In this document: piece by piece, positions 29,117-38,999 of the stretch | Numbering within the stretch: the stretch's first letter is position 1 | Layout of the letters: each line of letters opens with the position of its first letter | From: Andalucia godoyi | Taxonomy: Eukaryota; Discoba; Jakobea; Jakobida; Andaluciidae | Direction: 5' to 3' | Assembly (NCBI GenBank): GCA_009859145.1 | Contig: VRVR01000011.1 | Coordinates: 12,097-76,096, forward strand | Length of the DNA stretch: 64,000 nt | The notes under the pieces: model-generated | Database searches by the model: none | Told to the model about the DNA's origin: nothing | The model's input: the letters and a program-made list of their open reading frames with translations, nothing else | Translations under genes and position numbers: made by a program

Positions 29117-29509
29117 CTACTCGGTGTCTGAAGACTTGTGCACATCATGCCGAAGAACTATTCGTTCGACCGTTCTTGCAGCATAGATCGCCACCAAAGA
29201 TCCAACGATCGCTCCGCCCGTGATTCCGACCAACCTGCGAAATTTGAATGAGTGACTGCTTCTGTCGCTATCAACAGTGCCACCAATGCACACACGGGGT
29301 GTGGGGGAAGGAAAACGAAAAGAAAAGAAAAAAGAAAGCGGGAAAAAGGCAATATTCTGCAAAAGAACATACAATGGCCGCGCAATGTGATACCGAGCAG
29401 CAGTCTTGTATCCATAATATGCACCTGCTGTCCCACCGCCAAAAATCAGCGTATTGACCAGCGTCCTTCTCAGATCCCGCATCCCGTTCCGTGGCCGATG
29501 ATGCTGCAA
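29117..29509 (-). CDS. Small membrane protein with a GTATGT intron (29235-29372)
   Basis: The unspliced frame is 130 codons, but the middle is T-rich nonsense bounded by GTATGT (at 29372) and TTTCGCAG (at 29235). Removing those 138 bases joins ARPL to VGITGG in frame. The spliced product begins at MRDLRRTLVNTLIFGGGTAG or at the ATG nine codons before it. It has two glycine-rich hydrophobic segments (TLIFGGGTAGAYYGY; LVGITGGAIVGSLVAIYAA) and a charged end (VERIVLRHDVHKSSDTE). Upstream on the same strand to 29862, a frame with a basic mitochondrial-type start (MKPLGTSLKRTAFTRSS) ends nearby and may be a further exon. It is probably a small organelle or ER membrane protein of unknown family. Confidence 0.5.
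   Translation of the reverse strand: MQHHRPRNGMRDLRRTLVNTLIFGGGTAGAYYGYKTAARYHIARPLYVLLQNIAFFPLSFFFSFRFPSPTPRVCIGGTVDSDRSSHSFKFRRLVGITGGAIVGSLVAIYAARTVERIVLRHDVHKSSDTE
29235..29372 (-). other. Probable spliceosomal intron
   Basis: The 5' site is GTATGT and the 3' site TTTCGCAG on the minus strand, with a pyrimidine-rich body. Its 138 bases are divisible by three, so the frame happens to stay open. The 5' site is the same as in the intron at 59251-59416. Confidence 0.6.
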
Positions 29510-30114
29510 AAAAATCCCGGAAAAACCTCCACGTCACAGAGTTGCCGTCTCCTATCGATCAACCCAAGTTCTTCCGAGTTTGCGGCTCGCCTCAGGATTC
29601 TTTCGAGATTCCCCTTCGGATGTGTAGACTGTTGTCGATCTTCCGCGACGGTTTGACAAACGTCGAACACCCCCGCAGCGGGGAAGGAAACTCGAAATGC
29701 CCGACGGCTTCGGAGCAAGGAAACCTTGTGGGTCGTGGAACTGCGAGTGAAAGCAGTGCGCTTCAAGGACGTTCCCAGCGGTTTCATTTGCCGTGGGAAA
29801 GGGGAAGAGAAACCCAAAGACGGATTTATTAAAAGACGATTCGAAAAAATATAAATGAACATTAAGCAGGAAGAGAATAAAAGAAGGAAAGAAAAGAAAG
29901 CATTGGGAATTGGGTTTTTCTTTTTTCTTTTTCTTTTTTTTCCCCCCTTTTTGACGCTACTTTCTTTGTTACACGTCTCCTCTTTTTGATCGCCTGTTGT
30001 TTTCCTGTTGACTCTTCATTCTGTCTTCATTTATTCGGTGACCTGCATTTGCCTTTCGTATAATTTTTGGGGGTTTTCCACTCTTGTCTGCCTGGAAAAG
30101 CCCTTCGATTAGAC
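29510..30114. other. Region with a possible minus-strand exon, then T-rich spacer
   Basis: A 130-codon minus-strand frame covers 29862-29470, and its internal ATG at about 29787 starts a basic, Ser/Arg-rich peptide that could be a mitochondrial presequence for the gene at 29117. From 29870 to 30060 the plus strand is T/C-rich spacer before the gene at 30115. Confidence 0.35.
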
Positions 30115-30648
30115 ATGCTGTATAAAGTGCGCTGCATGCTCCGCCCGACCGTGGAGAGCGGTCCTGAATTTTGGTCTGGAAAGGTGTACATTAACTTGTA
30201 CCTTCCAGATGGAAAAAAGATAGGCCGTACAGAAACGATGCTGATGAAGGATGGGAAAACGCCACCCCTTGGATCGGAGCACATTCCGTTTTCATCACGG
30301 CTTGTTTTGAATCAATTCACAGATCGCTTTGAAGACATGATGATACTGTTGAAGGTCAAGTCGGCGTGGATGGGCCGAAAGCGCACGCTTGGCACGTGCT
30401 ATCTGAATCTTGGCGAAGCGCTCAAACCGCACCCAAGTATGCAGTCCACCTCAAAGCTGATTCCATTCGTCTTTGATTCCAGACACCAAGCACTCATGCG
30501 GGTACACATTTCGGAGGCCCACACAGATCAGATCATGGAGAAGACCTCGTCGTTCAACTCGGCCTTGTCTCGAATCCCTGCTTTCAGAAAAACAAACGGA
30601 GGGCTCGCAAGCTCTACTCCGCCACCCCGTGGATACGCACAATTATAG
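30115..30648 (+). CDS. C2-domain-like protein of unknown function
   Basis: 177 residues from MLYKVRCMLRPTVESGPEF. The first 140 residues alternate hydrophobic and charged strands (GKVYINLYLPDGKKIGRTE, EDMMILLKVKSAWMGRKRTL, GTCYLNLGEALKPHPS, LIPFVFDSRHQALMRVHISE). The pattern is C2-like: membrane or lipid association, a ...G...l.l domain closed by a V.I/L strand. The usual calcium-binding Asp pairs are not obvious. The C-terminus is polar and Pro-rich (ASSTPPPRGYAQL). I do not recognise a specific family. Confidence 0.55.
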   Translation: MLYKVRCMLRPTVESGPEFWSGKVYINLYLPDGKKIGRTETMLMKDGKTPPLGSEHIPFSSRLVLNQFTDRFEDMMILLKVKSAWMGRKRTLGTCYLNLGEALKPHPSMQSTSKLIPFVFDSRHQALMRVHISEAHTDQIMEKTSSFNSALSRIPAFRKTNGGLASSTPPPRGYAQL

Positions 30649-31932
30649 TCCGATACTGTATCCAAACGCGTCTGATTTGTTTTCGTTTTCATTCGCCCTC
30701 GACACGTCCGAATCCGGCCAGCATTAATTTCATAAATATATATGAATCAACTCCCCCTCAATGGATACATGGATGTTCATATTCCAACCCAAGGCAGCCA
30801 CTGGTGCGTAATGTTCCCATGGAGAGCAGTGTCTGCACCGCGGGGATGAAAAATGAGCAGCGGCGTGCATGATTGTCCACAGAATGGCACCGGGATTACT
30901 TGTATTTTCGGATGGTCGTTTTTTTAATCCCGCTAAGCGAACAAAATAGTACCAGTGTTTATTTTGGATGTGACATATTGTTCCATGTCTTGCCGCATAG
31001 CATCGCGATGTTGGTAACGCCCGGTACGCTATGGAAACACGCACAAGAGATGGAGGAGGATCGTGAGTGGGACGCGGAACTGGGTGTTGAGCCCTAGCCT
31101 CCCCACCCTCTCCCTCCCTCCCCTCCTTTGGAGCACGGCAGCAACACTGATGGTGCATCGTCAGCGATCGCTACGCATGATCATGGCACAATGTTGGCGT
31201 CCTCGCCAGTCCGTTCTTTAAAGATCCTCAAAGAGAAACAAGAAACAGCCCTCTTCTGCATCGTTCGTAGTACCCAGGCTAGGGTTTCGGGCCTAAGCGG
31301 TTTTCGCTCCTCTTTGCCTCTTTCTTCTTCTCAACAGGCCCTGCACCTCTTTTCGTTCTATTCTTTCTCGGTCTGTTTTCCCTGTTTTCCCTGTTTTGTA
31401 TCTTTTGCAAAAAAAAACTTGCAAAATCAAAAAGAAGGATGCTACGCTTGTGAAAATGCAGTGTCCTCGGTACTGCACACTTTTTTGGTATGTGTTCTGA
31501 ACAATGTCACTTGCATCCGTGCAATCGCGACGGGAGGAAGGTATCGATGTTTTTCGGTTGAGCGAGATGAATGATTACAACAATACTCGTCCATATTTTC
31601 CTTGCTGGCTAACGTTAATCACCATCTTTCGAGTCTGACATTTCATCAATCGAGAGCATCTTCATTTTCTCATTCTGCGCGAATCTCGTCGTGTTGGATT
31701 TTCGGATTTACTGATGTTGCTTTGCTTTTCCCCCCCTCCTTCCCCTGAATAATTTACAGAGAATTGGTTGAATTCATGATGAAAAAGATTATGAATAAAC
31801 AGTAAAACGCGAGATAATAATTTTTAGAAACCAAAGAGTCGTCGTAGAAAGACAAAGGAATAGTTGGCTTTTGCTTCTTTCTTTTATCCTTTTTTTGAAC
31901 TTACTTTCGCCACAACAAAAAAAAAAAGGCGT
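30649..31932. other. About 1.3 kb without a supported gene
   Basis: Open frames at 30730-31158 (-) and 31128-31574 (+) lack motifs and gene-like codon use. The latter dissolves into T-rich sequence. AAACACACC-free AT-rich sequence precedes the SEC24 stop, with an A-run at 31917-31927. No RNA gene is recognised. Confidence 0.5.
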
Positions 31933-34900
31933 CTACATGTGCAACTGCGGAATCAGCGCCTCCGCTTCTCGCGCAAGCTTGTTCTGAATCTGCTTGTGCA
32001 AGCCACAAATATACTCCGGATAACTCTGGATTCCCCTGTCCTTTTGGGAATCCTCTACCAGACAGTTCATTGCGTACTGCCACCGTGGATCCTGCGAGCC
32101 TCTTACGAATCGGACTTTCAGCGATCTCGGCGATTTTCCTTGCAAATACGCCCAAATATTATAGATAATGTGTGCCATCGATTGGCGTTTTGCAGACGCC
32201 CAGTGTGAAGGAATCGCGTAGAGTGGCACAGGCGGAATCGCAAGCGACGTAGGGAAATTGCCATCTGTAGACACAACCAGAAAGTATGAGCCGTTCGATA
32301 TGATGTGCACCTTCTTGGCGTGGGAGTGGGAAGCTGTGGAAAACTGAACAAACTCCGCAGAAGCTCGAACTACATTCACATGAATGTCGTCGGACGCATG
32401 CTCGTCCCCGGAAACCCCGAATCCACTGTTATTGCTGCTCTGAGAGGATGCACCATGCTCAGTGACTACCAAAACATACGGATACTGTTGTTCCAATGAC
32501 GCAGCGGACCACATTCCAGAAAACGGATGCGTGAACAGGGCGCGGTCGTGGGGCGTGCTCAATGCTCCGTGGACATGCACTGCGGCAGCAACGAGACACG
32601 GAAGTGCCTTAAGGGTTTCTGGCAGCACGAGCTGCCCAGCAGAAGGATTCTGAGTGCAATGTCTGCGATAGCGCGCCAGCAACGTGACAAGACTATCGTT
32701 CATTGAAGAATACAATGCAGCCGCAGTCCCAGACAATACATTTTGTTGCGACGCAGAACTTGCCGTGCTGGCGGAAGCCCTTGCATTTGCATACGATGTC
32801 GAATGAATGGCCTTCCAAAGAAAAGACCAAAACACAGAGACTAGAGACGCAGACCGATACAGCGCGGACACGGTGTTGGTTGCGCAGGCCCATGGCAGGG
32901 TCATGACGCAAATGCGAGACTCGCGGGTAATGGAATTCATGTAGCGCACCGCGAGTTGAATGACTGAACCGGGCTCCTTTGCACCGGAAGAGGACGTCGT
33001 AGATCCAGTAACATACTGCGAAGGAATCTGGGACTGCGCGATCGAGTCGCTTACAGACAGAGGAATGTAAACGGACGAGCGCACAGACATGGACGGCACA
33101 GATAGCACAAAAGACGAGCTGGCAACAGCAATGGCACCTGGAGCCCCAGGTGACGATACTGAAGAGGGTTTGCTAGTGTCGATTTCGATCCCTGAACCAG
33201 TTCGAACGGCTATCGCAACGTCCATTGCAAAAGCGGAGTGCAGAGCATCGGACACATCGCGCTCGAGTGCAGCAGCAAACGTACCAGAGGCATCCCATGG
33301 AGAATATGTCTTCCACGCACCACCTGTCCGCTCGGTAACGACAATCATGGAGGGAATGTCAATCGACGACACAACAGAGGAGTTCCCGGCAGAAGAACTC
33401 GCCGGCGAAGGCGATGATGGAAACGATGTTCCCCCGCCCGCAGAAAACACGTCAACACGAACACCACCTTTGGCAAGTGCATTGCTGATGACATCCCAGG
33501 ATGCGCGAACCGCAGCAGATGACACTGGCGCTTCGTCAGTTGGAGGGCGCACTGGAAGCTTCCCAGCACCAATCCTTGGAGAGGAAGAGAGGAATGCGAT
33601 TATCCGGCCACCGTGTGGCGTCCTATCCTGGCTTGAACTTGACGAAGTTGGGGCGGAAACAGGAGCAGCAGAAAAAGAAGCCGGGCCCGCAGAGGATACA
33701 GTAAAGAACCGCTCAAGAAGATTGGTGCACAGCGCAAGAGCAGACCCAAACGCACAATCCGAGGATGGAATTTTTGTTCCGGAAACAATTCGTCCGACAC
33801 ATCCCCAGTCCCAGGAGGCGAGAGGCCGGAACGCAGCAGAAGGAGGAACTGCAGTGAATACATCCTCGACATCGGCCAGCGTGTTCACTTGGATGCTCCC
33901 CGCAGCACTGTGCGTCAAAATGGAAACATGCGATGACACCAGGATGACAGCGACGGGAATGTGAGAGGACGGAGATGCTGGCGTTGATGACGCCATCTGA
34001 GAAACCCCGAGAATGTGCTGCACAGTCGCCAAAAATGAAGATTCTATTGCATGCAACGACACATCGAGAATAATGCACATTGGGAGAGGACCAGAAAGAA
34101 GAGGAGAAAACGACGACTGCGAGGGGGACAAGGAGGAACCAACGGAGTACTCGACCATCCAGTTTGACAGTTCTGAATGCAGATGTTTGTCAGTTCTGCA
34201 ACCCCACGCATCCACCATGCCAGCCCCGTAATGCGGCGGGGAAGAATTGCGTGAAAACGCGCAGAGAGGGCATGTCCACGTTTGCGTATTGGGAGCAAAT
34301 GCTGCAAGCGGGTTCAGATAACCTCCGCATCGTTCGCATCGACAAGGAGCACTTTGTAGCAATGGCACGCTGGCATCCAAAGCGACTCCGCTGGTCGACG
34401 AGAGTTGTGAGGAGAACGGTGTCACAATGATCGACAGTGGCAAGTACGATTGTTCCAGAATCGCCTTGTTCGGCGGCAGTTTCGTCAGCGATGGAGCCAG
34501 AACAGGCATTGGAAGCGTCAGCAACTTCCGAGATTGGGAGATTGCATCCGTCACTGCGCTGTCTGAGCCAGTAAGCGTGCAGTGAACAGCAACCACAGGA
34601 GACGGAATCGCCGATGCATCCACCCCCGATTGGGAGTGGGATGGCTGCTGCTGCATATGCGGCTGCGCAACACTACTCGCATGCTGCACCTGCGGCTGCG
34701 GCTGCGGCTGCGGCTGAGCCACGGGCAGAGGCTGCGCCATTGGAGCTGCAGATCCTTGAAAAACTGGCGGCTGACCACTTGCAGTCTGCGGATGCAAAAC
34801 GCCGAGTGGTGGCGGGGAATGAAAACTCTGCATTGCATGTGGCGATGTCGACGAAGCAGTTTGAGGATATGCAGGATATGCGCTGCCCGCCATTGGTGCC

Positions 34901-35238
34901 GCAGACCCCTGCATAAACATCGGGGGTGGAGCAACAGGCGGCGAAGCATAAGACAACGACGACGCCACGGGGCCTTGGACTGAAGGGTTTTGCGAACCCT
35001 GCCAAGTCGGGGGCAGTTGCGACTGACTCTGGCTCAGACTCTGGTGCTGCGGTTGAAATAGAGAAGCGGGCTGCTGCGCGGGAGGTGCGCCATACTGCTG
35101 CATCCGCGGCGGCTGGCCTGGAAACCCCAATTGCGCACCTGGCGGCATTCCTGGCGGCACAGACATTGGCGGCTGCGGACTCGCATTCACGGCAGAGCCC
35201 GGAGCTTCAAATGGGTTTGGATAGCGTGATTGCTGCAT
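31933..35238 (-). CDS. SEC24: COPII coat subunit SEC24
   Basis: 1101 residues from MQQSRYPNPFEAPGSA. The first 230 residues are Pro/Gln-rich (as in SEC24 family N-termini). The zinc finger CRCERCGGYLNPLAAF followed by CPLCAF lies near residue 300. The trunk/vWA-like domain has PLPMCIILDVSLHAIESSFL and GGRIIAFLSSSPRIGAGKLP. The beta-sandwich and helical parts follow, and the gelsolin-like C-terminus has VHIISNGSYFLVVSTDG and VRFVRGSQDPRWQYAMNCLV. SEC24 selects cargo at ER exit sites as the partner of SEC23. It is Ser-rich in loops compared with other family members. A-rich sequence in the leader upstream shows the start was placed correctly at the first family-like residue. Confidence 0.95.
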   Translation of the reverse strand: MQQSRYPNPFEAPGSAVNASPQPPMSVPPGMPPGAQLGFPGQPPRMQQYGAPPAQQPASLFQPQHQSLSQSQSQLPPTWQGSQNPSVQGPVASSLSYASPPVAPPPMFMQGSAAPMAGSAYPAYPQTASSTSPHAMQSFHSPPPLGVLHPQTASGQPPVFQGSAAPMAQPLPVAQPQPQPQPQVQHASSVAQPHMQQQPSHSQSGVDASAIPSPVVAVHCTLTGSDSAVTDAISQSRKLLTLPMPVLAPSLTKLPPNKAILEQSYLPLSIIVTPFSSQLSSTSGVALDASVPLLQSAPCRCERCGGYLNPLAAFAPNTQTWTCPLCAFSRNSSPPHYGAGMVDAWGCRTDKHLHSELSNWMVEYSVGSSLSPSQSSFSPLLSGPLPMCIILDVSLHAIESSFLATVQHILGVSQMASSTPASPSSHIPVAVILVSSHVSILTHSAAGSIQVNTLADVEDVFTAVPPSAAFRPLASWDWGCVGRIVSGTKIPSSDCAFGSALALCTNLLERFFTVSSAGPASFSAAPVSAPTSSSSSQDRTPHGGRIIAFLSSSPRIGAGKLPVRPPTDEAPVSSAAVRASWDVISNALAKGGVRVDVFSAGGGTSFPSSPSPASSSAGNSSVVSSIDIPSMIVVTERTGGAWKTYSPWDASGTFAAALERDVSDALHSAFAMDVAIAVRTGSGIEIDTSKPSSVSSPGAPGAIAVASSSFVLSVPSMSVRSSVYIPLSVSDSIAQSQIPSQYVTGSTTSSSGAKEPGSVIQLAVRYMNSITRESRICVMTLPWACATNTVSALYRSASLVSVFWSFLWKAIHSTSYANARASASTASSASQQNVLSGTAAALYSSMNDSLVTLLARYRRHCTQNPSAGQLVLPETLKALPCLVAAAVHVHGALSTPHDRALFTHPFSGMWSAASLEQQYPYVLVVTEHGASSQSSNNSGFGVSGDEHASDDIHVNVVRASAEFVQFSTASHSHAKKVHIISNGSYFLVVSTDGNFPTSLAIPPVPLYAIPSHWASAKRQSMAHIIYNIWAYLQGKSPRSLKVRFVRGSQDPRWQYAMNCLVEDSQKDRGIQSYPEYICGLHKQIQNKLAREAEALIPQLHM

Positions 35239-35674
35239 TGGACAGCGCGAGAACAAAAAAAGCGAAGAGAACGAGGAGACGTTTTCCTTTTTTGATTTTC
35301 CTGTTTCCCTAATTAAAATAATTTTTAAATTTTTTGAAAATAAAATTGGGAGAGAAACCAACAACAAAATGAAAGCAATGACAAATAGGAAACCCCACGT
35401 GTCGAAAGTCGATTGTCGAAGGACTCGTTGGGGTGTCGTGGGGCCCCGTGATCTGCAGGCTCACTTGATGCATGTTCAAAACCCGTAAAAGAGCCCAAAT
35501 CGGCCCAGGAAGACTCACGCACGGCCATCGTGCACCGAGCGTCGAGCACCGAGCGTCGGACGCTATCAACCCATACCAACCAAAAATTCTGGACCTCTCT
35601 TAATGAATGTCAGGATTCTGTTTTTCCTTTTTGTAAAGAGGAGATTTTCCCCGACCAAGAATTGCATAAGAAGA
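35239..35674. other. Divergent promoter region
   Basis: 436 bases between SEC24 (minus) and IFT25 (plus). AT-rich at 35309-35350. A short tandem GAGCACCGAGCGTCG-type duplication occurs at about 35536-35560. No gene. Confidence 0.5.
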
Positions 35675-36064
35675 ATGAGTCTTTCCGTGTTGTACAGCTC
35701 GGCAAATGATCCGCAGCATCCGGCATCCGCAGTTCTAACGGCGAGTCCGACGAGTGCGAATTTTTGGAGCACAACGGGGCTTTTCCCGCATGAGCTGGCT
35801 CTTGGTCTTTCCACTTCAAAGGCGCTGTCGAAAATTAAGCTTGTCTCTACAGGAATCCATCATCTTGTGATTGAACGACAGGAGGATGCAAATGATGCAA
35901 AGTGGATCAAGGTTGTGGATGCAAAAGTGAACGCAAAAGAAGGCGGTGTTCAGCGCGAGGTTTTTAATTTTCAAAAGGGCACGCCTTCCAAGGCACTCCG
36001 AATCAACATTCTGAGCTCCCATGAAGATTTCTGCAGAATATTCGCAGTCTCCATCGAGGATTAA
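35675..36064 (+). CDS. IFT25: Intraflagellar transport protein 25 (HSPB11)
   Basis: 129 residues from MSLSVLYSSANDPQHPASAV. It follows IFT25 closely: DPQHPASAVL then NFWSTTGLFPHELAL (family 'P..iiDGn..tFWsTTGlfPqef'), LSKIKLVSTGIHHLVIERQE, the W-containing strand DAKWIKVVDAKV, and the closing FCRIFAVSIED. It is a jelly-roll (galactose-binding-like) subunit of IFT-B that pairs with IFT27. Length equals the family's. Its presence implies a motile or sensory flagellum, as the gene is kept only in ciliated lineages and is lost even in several of those. Confidence 0.9.
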   Translation: MSLSVLYSSANDPQHPASAVLTASPTSANFWSTTGLFPHELALGLSTSKALSKIKLVSTGIHHLVIERQEDANDAKWIKVVDAKVNAKEGGVQREVFNFQKGTPSKALRINILSSHEDFCRIFAVSIED

Positions 36065-36560
36065 TAATTAAAAAAATTCAATAGTAAGTAAATCAGAATA
36101 GGTCGAGAAGAAAGGGGGAAAAAAAGAATAAATCAGAGTGCAATATCTCTCATCAGCTGTAAAAAATGGCAGTTGTTTCTGGCCGAACGAGTCTTTGATC
36201 TCTCAACATGACGTGAGCCATGAATTCCAGAATAGGGAAAATCGTCATACATTTTTCTCCGCCTCTTTTACTCTCCTTCCTTGAAATCCATTTCCTTTTC
36301 GGTTTCAATCCTGTTGTTGTTGTTTCTATAATTCCCTTTCCTTTTCCTCTTTTCCTCTTTTTTTTTTTCTTTCGCCCTTTACTTTCTCCCTGCATAACTT
36401 GCGTCTTCGACGATTCTTTGCTCTTCTTCTTTTTGGCAGTTGTCTAGATTTAGTGTTTTGTTCTTAAGGTTTTAAGGGTTTTATTTGTTGTTGTTGTTTT
36501 TTTTCTTTTTTCGCTTCTTTCTTTTTTGGTTTTTCGTGTGTTGAATTGTCTGCCGGGAAC
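36065..36560. other. Intergenic, T-rich
   Basis: About 500 bases. The plus strand is CTTTTCC/TTTTTC-rich from 36245 to 36540, up to the start of the next gene. No gene or RNA is recognised. Confidence 0.6.
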
Positions 36561-38144
36561 ATGAAGCAAGATCCGCGTTTCACGACTGTGACTACTTCGG
36601 CACCCGTCGAAGAGATCCTGGCGAACCTGACAAACTTTGCTCAGCAGACTGCACGTCTCGGAGACGAAAACCGTGAGTTTCTGGATCGTCCGTTGTTTGG
36701 AACGACCATGTATGTTGCGGAGTGCTCGCTGGACACGGTGTTCGGCACGTTTACAGCGTATGTGTTCCAGGACATCATCGTCAAGAACTACATTGTGAGT
36801 CTTGCCCGGGGGGATATCCACTCTGCCCCGGTGTTGTACACGAGACTGCACTCCAGCTGTGTAACGTCGGAGACGTTGCGTGGTGCGGACTGCGACTGTG
36901 TCCAGCAGCTGGAAGGTGCGTTCCAGGTGATCGCAGAAAAGGGCCATGGCGTGCTGTTTTATTTGATTCAGGAAGGACGTGGAACAGGTTATGTCCCGAA
37001 AGCTCGGGACCGCATGATTGTGCAAGCATGTGCAGACAAGGTTTCCACATTCCAGGCGTACAAACTCATGGGTCTCAAGAAGGATTACAGAGACTACCGC
37101 AACATCCGTGACATTTGCGAGATCCTTGGAATCCCCAAGGCATCGTGGATTGTCCTGACGAACAACCCGGACAAGGTGAATGCAATGCGTGAACTTGGTC
37201 TTTCTGTGGTTGGAAGCGAGGCGCTGGAGTTTTCTCCGGGGCCTTTCAATTTGTCGTATTTGCAGTCCAAGCAGGAGTCCGGACATGTCCTCGACCTTGT
37301 GAACCGTGCGGGAATCGCATCAGCACTGCCACCAGAGCCCGTCCAATTGTTCAAGCCTTTTGCATTGCCCCATGCGCAGCGCTTCATCTACTCCGCATCG
37401 TACTACTTGCCCGTGAAGCCAGTCAATGACGAGATCCTGATGGATCAAGCCACTTTTGACACCGTCTTTCCCGCAGCGAACCCCATTTCTTCCTACGTTG
37501 GAGACGAGATTGTTTCGTACCGATCCATCTCGGGCGGGCGCTACATGGTGACGGTAAATGAGGCACGGTTGCTGAAGCTGCGCAAGGAGTCTCCCAACAA
37601 CCCCATCTGTCTGCTGGCTTCCATGCCATATTGGTTCAAGGTCCATGTCTACTATGATGTGGTTACCGGCTTGGACCACGTCGTGCTGACGTTTGGAAAG
37701 CCGTCCGAGGACGTCCCGATTGTGCGGGTCCATTCGGAGTCGCTATTCAATCGTTTCCCATTGTCCGACGTCCATGAAAAGAAAAAGTACATGTCTGCCA
37801 TTTCGCACATTGTCGAGCATGGATCAGGTGTCATCATCCTCTTATACAACGACGGTCGTGGTGCTGGTTTCGGCGCCCATGTCCTCGACAAGATGCTTCA
37901 AGAAACGCATCTTGCGCGTTCCAGCTCTGTCGCCTACCAGGAAATGGGCGTCAGTTACGACTCCCGGGATTACGAGGCTTCCATGATCCTGCTGCGCCAC
38001 CACGTCCCTCACGCAAGAATTCAAATGATCATCAACACTGCTTCCAGCTTGGTCGTGAAGCCGGAGATCTGCAACGCTCTCCATCAGTATGGCCTCGACG
38101 TGCAGCGGTGGATTTTCATTGATAAGAATAGCCACAGTTCATAG
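36561..38144 (+). CDS. Tandem GTP-cyclohydrolase-II-like protein (RibA/Urc1 type), second domain zinc-less
   Basis: 527 residues from MKQDPRFTTVTT. The N-terminal GCHII domain has the zinc ligands C100, C111 and C113 in LHSSCVTSETLRGADCDC, the substrate loop LIQEGRGTGYVPKARDRMIV, then DYRDYRNIRDICEILGIPKA and the conserved LTNNPDKVNAMRELG. A second copy from about residue 390 keeps the layout (VRVHSESLF, HGSGVIILLYNDGRGAGFG, YDSRDYEASMILL, INTASS) but has no cysteines at the zinc positions, so it is probably non-catalytic. GCHII opens GTP for riboflavin synthesis; fungal Urc1 paralogues act in uracil breakdown. Which role applies here is open. No DHBP-synthase domain is fused. Confidence 0.85.
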   Translation: MKQDPRFTTVTTSAPVEEILANLTNFAQQTARLGDENREFLDRPLFGTTMYVAECSLDTVFGTFTAYVFQDIIVKNYIVSLARGDIHSAPVLYTRLHSSCVTSETLRGADCDCVQQLEGAFQVIAEKGHGVLFYLIQEGRGTGYVPKARDRMIVQACADKVSTFQAYKLMGLKKDYRDYRNIRDICEILGIPKASWIVLTNNPDKVNAMRELGLSVVGSEALEFSPGPFNLSYLQSKQESGHVLDLVNRAGIASALPPEPVQLFKPFALPHAQRFIYSASYYLPVKPVNDEILMDQATFDTVFPAANPISSYVGDEIVSYRSISGGRYMVTVNEARLLKLRKESPNNPICLLASMPYWFKVHVYYDVVTGLDHVVLTFGKPSEDVPIVRVHSESLFNRFPLSDVHEKKKYMSAISHIVEHGSGVIILLYNDGRGAGFGAHVLDKMLQETHLARSSSVAYQEMGVSYDSRDYEASMILLRHHVPHARIQMIINTASSLVVKPEICNALHQYGLDVQRWIFIDKNSHSS

Positions 38145-38999
38145 ACATTTTGATAAAGTAAACTATCGTTCGTCCGCCCTTGTCGTGTGCTCGATGCTCA
38201 TCAGCCGCCGTCGTGTTTCGACTCCTCCGCAGCTGCAACATCCCCCCGCCTTTGCTGCTGATAGGTAGCTGAGGGCCTTCCAATGAATGACTGTGAAGCG
38301 GTGTGTTGTCCATTCTTTGTCATTCTTTTTGCTATTATTTTTTTCTTCTTCCGTTTCCCCCGCCCCCTCTTCCTTTCTGGCATCTTTTGAATATCATTAT
38401 TCATGTATAAAAATTCATATTTGTTCTGCTTTTGTTCCTTTAATACTGCTTATTGGATTATTATCATTTTCTTGATCATTGTTGTTTGAAGGAAATTGCT
38501 TTCGAGAGTGTCCCGCTCGCCAAAACATGAATCATTATTGATCATCATCGGCTAGCTGTCCCCGAAGACAGATCCAATTTGAGTGCGAGCACCAACTCTT
38601 CAATGCAGATTGCTCTGCATCAGAGGGTCATCGCTTCTTCTTCTTGCTCTCGGCCTCCGACGAGAGGAGATCAATGGGTTTCTTGGTTCTCGCTATCTTC
38701 GGGCATGGCTGGTGTGAGTTTGTTGGGAAGATCCCTCTTTGGAGCCATGAGATGCTTTGTCCCTGATGAAAGGTGCTGCTTGAGGGTTCAATTATAAAAA
38801 AAACAAGCAGAAATAAATAAAGAGAAATCTAAAGTGACGAACGCTGGTGATACACAAAGCTGTCGGTCGTACGTTATTGCACAAATCTACTGGCTGTTTC
38901 CCTCTTTTTCTCTATTCTGTCTTCCTTTCCTGTGTGTTGTATGCTTACGTTTGTTGTGTGTGTTTTGATGAAAGAGTGTATTTGAAAAAAAAAATTGTA
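38145..38999. other. 855-base gap without a recognised gene
   Basis: On the minus strand near 38790-38620 there are short frames with basic ends (for example a frame finishing SSEAESKKKKR near 38638), which could be the end of a small spliced gene, but I cannot assemble one. The plus strand is T-rich at 38330-38350. Just before ATG 39000 lies an A-run. Confidence 0.35.

Noticed and set aside
31128-31574. 148-codon plus-strand frame
   Set aside because: Second half is T-rich low complexity; no motif; start is at an arbitrary ATG.
38579-38797. Small frame with possible ribosomal-protein-like basic end on the opposite strand
   Set aside because: Cannot be joined to a complete small protein without assuming unsupported splice sites.
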